Origin: Bacillota bacterium
GTDB taxonomy: Bacteria > Bacillota > Clostridia > Christensenellales > CAG-138
Direction: 5' to 3'
DNA: 19,454 nt
Assembly (NCBI GenBank): GCA_016288175.1
Contig: JAEEYN010000010.1
Location: 1-19,454 of the forward strand
Of the stretch, positions 13,988-19,454 are shown piece by piece. The notes below the pieces were generated by a model, which saw nothing but the letters and a program-made list of their open reading frames with translations, had not been told where the DNA came from and ran no database searches. Positions within the stretch are counted from its first letter, which is position 1. Each line of letters opens with the position of its first letter. The position numbers and the translations under genes are program-made.

Positions 13988-15890
13988 TCTGAATCCGAGC
14001 AGCGAAAGCCGAATCGAAAGGCTTAATGCACTGATCGCAAAGACCGAGAAGCCGACCCGCTATATGGGCGGCGAGCTCAATATGCGTGTCAAGGACCCGA
14101 TTGGTCTCTTCCGCTTCGCCCTTTGCTTCCCCGACACCTATGAGATCGGCATGAGCCACCTCGGTTCGAGGATCATTTATAATGTTCTCAACAAGCGCGG
14201 CGATACTTACTGCGAGCGTTCGTATGCCCCTTGGGTTGATATGGAGCAGCTGCTTCGCGAAAGCGGAGAAAGGCTCTTCTCAATCGAAACAAAGACTCCG
14301 CTCGACCGATTTGACATCCTCGGTTTTTCGCTGCTTTACGAGATGTGCTATACGAACATTCTTTCGATGCTTTCTCTTTCCGGCATTCCCCTGCTTTCGT
14401 CGGAGAGAGGCGAGGATGCTCCGCTTATCTGCGCCGGCGGACCCTGCGTCTGCAATCCCGAACCTATCGCGGATATCATCGATCTTTTCTTCTTCGGCGA
14501 CGGCGAAGAGCTCGTCAATGATTTCATGGACGTATACGCCGATCTTAAGAAACACGGTGCATCAAAACGCGAGATCCTTCTCGCCGCAAGTCAGATCGAG
14601 GGCATTTATGTTCCCGCTTTTTACCGGGCAGAATATGAAAACGGACAGTTCACGCGGCTCATAAAAACCGAACCATCCGCCCCGGACCGCATCGTTCGAC
14701 GCATCGTGCGCGATCTCGATAAAGCGGAGTTCACCGGCGATCTGATTGTTCCCTATATGAGCATCGTCCACGACCGCATCGCTCTCGAGCTTTTCCGCGG
14801 CTGCACGCGCGGCTGCCGCTTCTGTCAGGCCGGATTCATCTATCGCCCGATCCGCGAGAGGAAGATGGACACTCTGATCTGCTATGCCGATGAACAGCTT
14901 CGGCGCACAGGTCACGACGAAGTTTCGCTTTTCTCGCTTTCAAGCGGCGATTACACCGAGATCCACGAGCTCGTTCCCGCCGTCCTAGGACGCTATACAA
15001 AGGATCGCGTATCTGTCTCCTTCCCCTCCCTCCGCATCGATTCCTTCCTGAAGGACGATCTTGAAAAGATGCAGGGCGTACGAAAAACCGGACTGACTTT
15101 TGCTCCGGAGGCAGGAACGCAGCGCATGAGAGACGTTATCAATAAGGGTGTGAATGAGGAAGACCTTCTTCGCTCCGTCCGCGACGCTTTCGAAGCGGGT
15201 TGGCAGGGCGTTAAGCTGTATTTTATGATCGGCCTTCCAACCGAGACTGATGAAGATATCCTCGGTATTGCCGAGCTAGCCCGAAAAGTGAGCCGTGAAT
15301 TTTATTCAATGCCCAAAGAAAAGCGAGGCAAAGGACTCCGCTGCACAGTTTCCGCATCGACATTTGTGCCGAAGCCGTTCACTCCCTTCCAGTGGGAGCC
15401 GCAGATCACCGTTGAAGAAGTTCTCCGCCGTCAGGCTCTTCTCCGTTCAGCCCTCAAGGGAATCCGCGGTGTTGAATTCAACTGCCATTTCTCGGAAACG
15501 AGTCGGCTCGAAGCCTGTTATGCGCGCGGGGACCGTCGTCTCGGCGCGGTCATGATCGGCGCATTCAGGCGCGGCGCAAGATTCGATTCCTGGGATGAGC
15601 ACTTCAATAAAGAGGCATGGGATGATTCCTTTGCCGAGCAGGGTCTCACGATCGAGCAGTTCGCGAACAGGCGCATCGGCATCGATGAACCGCTTGCCTG
15701 GCAGCATATGGATGCGCTTGTGACGATCGATTACCTGAAGAAGGAGCATGCCCGCTCGATGGAAGGCGCCGTCACGCCCGACTGCAGGGAGAAATGCAAC
15801 GGCTGTTTCGGTGAGAAATGCGGCAGCTACTGCGAAATGCACGCACCGGGCAGCAAGTTCAATCATCGAAAGGAGGCAGGCGAAGAATGA
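13977..15890 (+). CDS. TIGR03960-type radical SAM protein with N-terminal B12-binding-like region
   Basis: A 637-aa radical SAM protein of the family always found with DUF2344 and RNase E/G in Firmicutes; its reaction is unknown. The start of the protein (TEKPTRYMGGELNMRVKD) matches the family. Residues about 45-180 look like a cobalamin-binding-type alpha/beta region (FALCFPDTYEIGMSHLG, LSLSGIPLL, ICAGGPCVCNPEP). The radical SAM core carries CTRGCRFC (Cys276, Cys280, Cys283), the [4Fe-4S] site, followed by QAGFIYRP. Toward the end is a second Cys cluster (CREKCNGCFGEKCGSYC), possibly an auxiliary metal site. ATG 13977 is favoured by family length, but it has no Shine-Dalgarno within range; AAAAGGA lies 27 nt upstream. 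Its stop overlaps the next gene in ATGA. It heads the operon behind a good promoter. Confidence 0.92.
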   Translation: MTDNLNPSSESRIERLNALIAKTEKPTRYMGGELNMRVKDPIGLFRFALCFPDTYEIGMSHLGSRIIYNVLNKRGDTYCERSYAPWVDMEQLLRESGERLFSIETKTPLDRFDILGFSLLYEMCYTNILSMLSLSGIPLLSSERGEDAPLICAGGPCVCNPEPIADIIDLFFFGDGEELVNDFMDVYADLKKHGASKREILLAASQIEGIYVPAFYRAEYENGQFTRLIKTEPSAPDRIVRRIVRDLDKAEFTGDLIVPYMSIVHDRIALELFRGCTRGCRFCQAGFIYRPIRERKMDTLICYADEQLRRTGHDEVSLFSLSSGDYTEIHELVPAVLGRYTKDRVSVSFPSLRIDSFLKDDLEKMQGVRKTGLTFAPEAGTQRMRDVINKGVNEEDLLRSVRDAFEAGWQGVKLYFMIGLPTETDEDILGIAELARKVSREFYSMPKEKRGKGLRCTVSASTFVPKPFTPFQWEPQITVEEVLRRQALLRSALKGIRGVEFNCHFSETSRLEACYARGDRRLGAVMIGAFRRGARFDSWDEHFNKEAWDDSFAEQGLTIEQFANRRIGIDEPLAWQHMDALVTIDYLKKEHARSMEGAVTPDCREKCNGCFGEKCGSYCEMHAPGSKFNHRKEAGEE

Positions 15891-16552
15891 GGATCATTGC
15901 AACTTTTTCAAAACTTGCTCCTGTTCGCTTCGTTTCTCATCTCGATATGCAGAGACTGTTTCAGCGCGCTTTCCGCCGCGCCGGTCTTCCCCTCGCGTAT
16001 TCGCAGGGATTTAACCCCCATCCCCTGCTTTCCTTCGCAACCGCACTTTCCGTCGGCTATACTTCCGAATGCGAATTCTTTGACGTCACTCTTACAGAAG
16101 AAGTATCACCCGATGAGTTCACAGATCGCGTGAACGCCGTGCTTCCCGAAGGCGTCCGGATCATCGACGCTGTTGACGCCGGTGAGTTCAAAGCTTCGCT
16201 TACCCCGCTTATGCTCAGCGCAGAATATGATGTTACTCTTACTTTTGATCCTTCCGTCGATAAGGCAAGTATCGAAAATGCTGTATCGGAGCTTCTCGGC
16301 GGTGAGATCGTTGTCGACAAAAAAACAAAAGGCGGTATCAAACCGGTCGATATCCGTCCTATGCTGATCGATTTCCGTCTTCTGTCAATCGAAGGCAGCA
16401 AAGCAAGATTTGCTCTTTCCGGCAAGCTTACCGCAGAAGGCGGACTTCCGCCGGAACTGCTTTTCAAAGCGCTTTATGAAAAGCTCGGCGTCAGCGCGGT
16501 ATCCTCCGTGCACCGCAAAATAATCGAAATGGATTGGTCAATGCTGAAATGA
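15887..16552 (+). CDS. DUF2344 (TIGR03936) radical SAM-associated protein
   Basis: A 221-aa protein of the DUF2344 family, present either as a separate gene, as here, or fused to the C-terminus of the radical SAM protein upstream. Typical blocks: MRIIATFSKLAPVRFVSHLD, then MQRLFQRAFRRAGLPLAYSQ, then GFNPHPLLSFATALSVGYTS near residues 40-60; an alpha/beta C-terminal half ends with HRKIIEMDW. Length is normal. It probably works in a complex with the radical SAM protein, perhaps on RNA, as suggested by the constant link with RNase E/G; this is inference. GGAGG 10 nt before ATG 15887 and a 4-bp overlap with the upstream stop give coupled translation. Its own stop overlaps rng in the same way. Confidence 0.93.
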   Translation: MRIIATFSKLAPVRFVSHLDMQRLFQRAFRRAGLPLAYSQGFNPHPLLSFATALSVGYTSECEFFDVTLTEEVSPDEFTDRVNAVLPEGVRIIDAVDAGEFKASLTPLMLSAEYDVTLTFDPSVDKASIENAVSELLGGEIVVDKKTKGGIKPVDIRPMLIDFRLLSIEGSKARFALSGKLTAEGGLPPELLFKALYEKLGVSAVSSVHRKIIEMDWSMLK

Positions 16553-18030
16553 ATGAAAACGTTGAAACAAGAATCGAAAAGCATATCGTCATTGACGTGA
16601 ACCCCTACCGCACGCGTGTAGTGCTACTTGAAAACGGACGCGCTGCGGAGATCTATTCCGAGCAGATGAACCGTGTAAGCCTTGTCGGGAACATTTTCCG
16701 CGGGCGTGTCAAATCTATCCTGCCCGGCATGGCTGCGGCTTTCATTGATATCGGTGAGGAAAAGAACGCTTTTTTCAGCATCACCGATCTTGTCCGTCAT
16801 GCTGAAGCCACCGGCGAGGATCTTCCAAGAGTCTCGCAGGCGCCGCTGACTGTCGGGCAGGAGCTGATGGTACAGATCATCAAGGATGCATACGGCACAA
16901 AAGGCGCCCGCGTCAGTACGCAAATTTCGCTTTCCGGTCACTTACTCGTGCTCTTTCCAACGGAAAAGATGATCGGCATCAGCCGCAATATTTCGGACGA
17001 AGACGAGCGTGAAAGGCTGAAGAGCATAATCACCAACGGACGCAGCGAAGAGCTCGGCGTCATTATCCGTACCGCTGCCGAAGGACGCAGCGAGGAGGAT
17101 ATCCTCTCCGAGTTCAATGATCTTGCCAAAAAATGGCACGGCATCAGCAAAGCCTACCGCTGCGCCGTTGCCCCGAAGCTCATCCACAGCGAATTCAACC
17201 TTTTAGAACGCGCTATGCGCGATCTTTTCCGTCCTGACGTATCGAAGGTCACAGTCAATGATCGCGAATGCTATGAGCTTCTTTGCTCGATCGCCGAAGG
17301 CATCGAGCCCGGTTCCTCGAACCGTGTTTCGCTTGCCGAAAATGAGCCTGCGCTCTTCGACGTTCTCGGGATCGAAAAGCAGATCGACGAGGCTCTTGCG
17401 CGAAAAGTCTGGCTCAAAAGCGGCGCGTATATCGTGATCGACCCGACCGAAGCGCTCGTCAGCATTGACGTCAATTCCGGCAAAAATATCGGCCGTACAA
17501 ACCTTCAGCAAACTGCTCTTGCAACGAATTGCGAAGCGGCAAAGGAGATCGCAAGACAGCTGCGGCTTCGCGACATCGGCGGCATAATAATAATCGATTT
17601 CATCGATCTTGAGAATAAAGAAGACCGCAGTACAGTTGTCCGGACTCTGCGCGAAGCGATGAAGCTCGACCGCACTACCGCCGTCGTTCACGGCATGACG
17701 TCCCTCGGGCTCGTTGAAGTTACAAGAAAGAAGCTGCGCGAAAATCTTCACGCATCGCTCCAAATCGACTGCCCGTGCTGCAGTTTCAGCGGAAGGGTCC
17801 TCTCGCCCGAAACCGTGGCGCTCAAGATCCGCTCGCAGGTCCTTTCAAGGATCCTCCGCGACGGTAAATCGCGGGTTTCAATAAGCGCTTCCCCCGCCGT
17901 CATGCGCGTTATCAAACATCATCTCCGCAAGGAATGCTCCCGATACGGACTCTCCGAATCGGATTTCATTTTAACGGAAAAAGGCTCAGACCGTACCGAG
18001 GATTTTGAGATCCGGTACTTATCCGATTGA
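16549..18030 (+). CDS. rng: Ribonuclease E/G family endoribonuclease
   Basis: A 493-aa RNase G-sized enzyme (no long C-terminal scaffold as in E. coli RNase E). It cleaves single-stranded AU-rich RNA and takes part in mRNA decay and rRNA maturation. Visible parts: the S1 domain (VGNIFRGRVKSILPGMAAAFIDIG, residues 46-69, with an inserted region), a 5'-sensor/RNase H-like region, the DNase I-like catalytic site with Asp307 in SIDVNSGKN and Asp350 in IIIIDFIDLE, and the Zn-link CPCC (408-411) that mediates dimers. ATG 16549 overlaps the DUF2344 stop (ATGA); the upstream TTG 16534 is not needed. In many Firmicutes rplU and rpmA follow; here a DUF218 gene follows after 10 bp. Confidence 0.96.
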   Translation: MNENVETRIEKHIVIDVNPYRTRVVLLENGRAAEIYSEQMNRVSLVGNIFRGRVKSILPGMAAAFIDIGEEKNAFFSITDLVRHAEATGEDLPRVSQAPLTVGQELMVQIIKDAYGTKGARVSTQISLSGHLLVLFPTEKMIGISRNISDEDERERLKSIITNGRSEELGVIIRTAAEGRSEEDILSEFNDLAKKWHGISKAYRCAVAPKLIHSEFNLLERAMRDLFRPDVSKVTVNDRECYELLCSIAEGIEPGSSNRVSLAENEPALFDVLGIEKQIDEALARKVWLKSGAYIVIDPTEALVSIDVNSGKNIGRTNLQQTALATNCEAAKEIARQLRLRDIGGIIIIDFIDLENKEDRSTVVRTLREAMKLDRTTAVVHGMTSLGLVEVTRKKLRENLHASLQIDCPCCSFSGRVLSPETVALKIRSQVLSRILRDGKSRVSISASPAVMRVIKHHLRKECSRYGLSESDFILTEKGSDRTEDFEIRYLSD

Positions 18031-18040
18031 CTTTTTGTAA

Positions 18041-18838
18041 ATGGAAAGCAGTATAAACAAAAAACAGGTCTTTTCAACGGTATTCCGCGTTCTTTTGATC
18101 CTTATCGGCGGAGCGCTTACTGCCGAATCCGTTTTCGCTTTCCGGTATGCGAACACCATTCATCAGGGCATCGTGCTTGCTCTGATAATCGGCCTTCCGC
18201 TGCTTGTTCTCGGCGTTTTCTATAAGCCGATAACCACGTTCTTCCGAAGAAATCTTTTCGGACGTATTGCAAAATGGGTAATAATCGCTGCATATGCGCT
18301 GTTCGTTGCCGTTTTCACCGTAACTTCTGTGCTTATCCAAACCGCAGCGGATTCGGGCAGGGACAGAAAGCCGGATACTTTGATCGTTCTCGGAGCCGGT
18401 ATCGTCGGTTCAAGACCGACCGCAACGCTTGCATACCGTCTTGAAACAGCTGTCGAATACTATGAGAAGGATCCTTCCATAACGATCGTCGTCAGCGGCG
18501 GAATGGGCCGCGATGAGCAAACATCCGAGGCCGATGTCATGCGGAATTGGCTGATCGATAATGGCGTCGATCCTTCGAACATCATTGTTGAAGACCGTTC
18601 GCGTAATACCGAAGAAAACTTCCGGTTCTCGTTTGAACTGATCGAGAAATACGGCAAAAGCGAAGATGTCGCTTTCGTAACTTCCCGTTTCCATGTTTTC
18701 CGCGCCGGTCAGATCGCAAAGAAACTAGGATACAGTGTCTTCGGGATCCCCGCAAGGGAGTTTAAGCCGCTGCTTGTGAACGACTATCTTCGCGAATGCT
18801 GTGCGATCGTGTATTACCGCTTGGGCGGAAGGATCTGA
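18041..18838 (+). CDS. Membrane-anchored DUF218 (YdcF/SanA-like) protein
   Basis: A 265-aa protein. Three hydrophobic segments occupy residues 12-35, 41-61 and 76-100, followed by a DUF218 domain (about 110-257) on one side of the membrane, probably outside. DUF218 marks: TLIVLGAGIVGSRPT (113-126), TIVVSGG (148-154), EADVMRNWLIDNGV (163-176), the EDRSRNTEENF block (184-194), and TSRFHVFRA (214-222). This is the YdcF/SanA/ElyC fold, a nucleotide-binding-like fold linked to cell-envelope metabolism and vancomycin sensitivity; the reaction is not settled. It starts 10 bp after rng and has no Shine-Dalgarno, so it may depend on readthrough translation. No terminator is seen after it. Confidence 0.88.
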   Translation: MESSINKKQVFSTVFRVLLILIGGALTAESVFAFRYANTIHQGIVLALIIGLPLLVLGVFYKPITTFFRRNLFGRIAKWVIIAAYALFVAVFTVTSVLIQTAADSGRDRKPDTLIVLGAGIVGSRPTATLAYRLETAVEYYEKDPSITIVVSGGMGRDEQTSEADVMRNWLIDNGVDPSNIIVEDRSRNTEENFRFSFELIEKYGKSEDVAFVTSRFHVFRAGQIAKKLGYSVFGIPAREFKPLLVNDYLRECCAIVYYRLGGRI

Positions 18839-18847
18839 GTTTCACTG

Positions 18848-18876
18848 TTGAATTCTTCAGTTCCTTATGTTATAAT
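18848..18876 (+). promoter_or_regulatory. Promoter of the phosphoribosyltransferase gene
   Basis: TTGAAT (18848-18853), 17-nt spacer, TATAAT (18871-18876), 9 bp after the DUF218 stop. The leader to ATG 18918 is about 35 nt. Confidence 0.85.
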
Positions 18877-18917
18877 TCATAAACATCCCCGAAAAAGGTC
18901 AATCAGGAGGCAGCATT

Positions 18918-19454
18918 ATGTTGATCAACCATACCACGGTCGCCGCCAAAGGCAATCGCCGCATCAAGCTGACGATCTATCCCGGTCATTTTGCAACGAG
19001 CCATGCGCACGTCGACAATTACATCAGCATGACCGAAGTGCGCACGAGCAGCATCATGGCTTCCGAAACGGCCGATGAGCTCTCCAAGGTCTTCAAGTAT
19101 ATGCAGATCGACACGATCATCTGCCTTGAATTCACCCAGAATATCGGCGCCCTGCTCGCAAAGCAGCTTTCCGACGGAAGGCGGGAGATCAACAGCGGCA
19201 AGGATATCCACGTCATCACCCCGTCCATCAACTCCAACAACCAGCTCACTTTCACGAGCGATACCCAGGCGTTTGTTACCGACCGAAATGTTTTGATCCT
19301 TCTTTCGACCATTTCGACCGGCCGCAGTCTTTCGAGGGCGCAGGAGTGCGTCGGCTATTACGGCGGCAAACTTGTCGGCATCGGCGCGATCTTCTCCGCG
19401 ATCGACGAATCGGACGGCGTTCCGGTTCACTGCATTTTCAGGCCCGACGACCTC
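18918..19454 (+). CDS. Orotate phosphoribosyltransferase-like protein (3' end missing)
   Basis: 179 residues are visible; the frame is open at the end of the window. AGGAGG 7 nt before ATG 18918 gives a sure start. The protein resembles a Clostridial type I phosphoribosyltransferase branch often named orotate phosphoribosyltransferase: YPGHFATSHAHVDNYI (21-36), then IDTIICLEFTQNIGALLAKQL (64-84), then the PRPP-loop region NVLILLSTISTGRSL (124-138) and YYGGKLVGIGAIFS (147-160). In classical members the PRPP loop begins with two acidic residues (DDxxTTG); here they are replaced by Ser-Thr (STISTG, 130-135), as far as I recall also seen in this branch. Activity on orotate is therefore not certain. 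No pyr genes are adjacent in the window. Confidence 0.8.
   Translation, partial: MLINHTTVAAKGNRRIKLTIYPGHFATSHAHVDNYISMTEVRTSSIMASETADELSKVFKYMQIDTIICLEFTQNIGALLAKQLSDGRREINSGKDIHVITPSINSNNQLTFTSDTQAFVTDRNVLILLSTISTGRSLSRAQECVGYYGGKLVGIGAIFSAIDESDGVPVHCIFRPDDL

Overview
The window looks like chromosomal DNA of a spore-forming, low-redox member of the Clostridia (Oscillospiraceae-like, gut type). Evidence: strong Shine-Dalgarno sites (GGAGG), sigma-A-type promoters with 17-nt spacers, two CotF-like spore coat proteins, a PadR/HAAS-DUF4097 pair, a eukaryotic-type NADP isocitrate dehydrogenase, and the Firmicutes gene order TIGR03960 radical SAM - DUF2344 - RNase E/G. Taxonomy is inferred from gene content only. 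No rRNA, tRNA, CRISPR array, insertion sequence or phage gene was seen.

Region 1 (1-5309, + strand) is the accessory part. It starts inside a large secreted repeat protein (InlB/Listeria-Bacteroides-type repeats), followed by a 101-aa Trp/Asp-rich protein with an EF-hand-like loop and a perfect terminator. A new promoter then drives a tight four-gene operon: HPr-kinase-like ATPase, PqqD-like recognition protein, acidic lipoprotein-like protein, and a PF14907-type nucleotidyltransferase. Kinase, PqqD domain and nucleotidyltransferase are classes of enzyme found around peptide-modification (RiPP) clusters, but no cyclase, radical SAM maturase, leader peptidase or exporter is present here. This is the best candidate for an undescribed system: a kinase/RRE/nucleotidyltransferase module that may modify a secreted protein or the lipoprotein in its own operon.

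Region 2 (5330-7600, - strand) holds a PadR repressor with its HAAS-DUF4097 partner, under a promoter that contains a dyad in its spacer (probable autoregulation), then two CotF-like spore coat genes preceded by a sigma-G-like promoter and a long inverted repeat covering the Shine-Dalgarno site.

Region 3 (7620-13805, - strand) is housekeeping: Lon protease, lipoate-protein ligase, a SEC-C protein in an operon with isocitrate dehydrogenase, and MscL with a C-terminal zinc ribbon. Promoters are visible for lon, lplA and mscL; a 12-bp perfect dyad lies upstream of icd.

Region 4 (13879-19454, + strand) is an operon of a TIGR03960-type radical SAM protein, a DUF2344 protein and ribonuclease E/G, joined by ATGA overlaps, then a membrane-anchored DUF218 (YdcF/SanA-like) protein. 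The leader of this operon is unusual: it holds a hairpin and two overlapping short frames that together read like a small zinc ribbon. The window ends inside a phosphoribosyltransferase with its own promoter.
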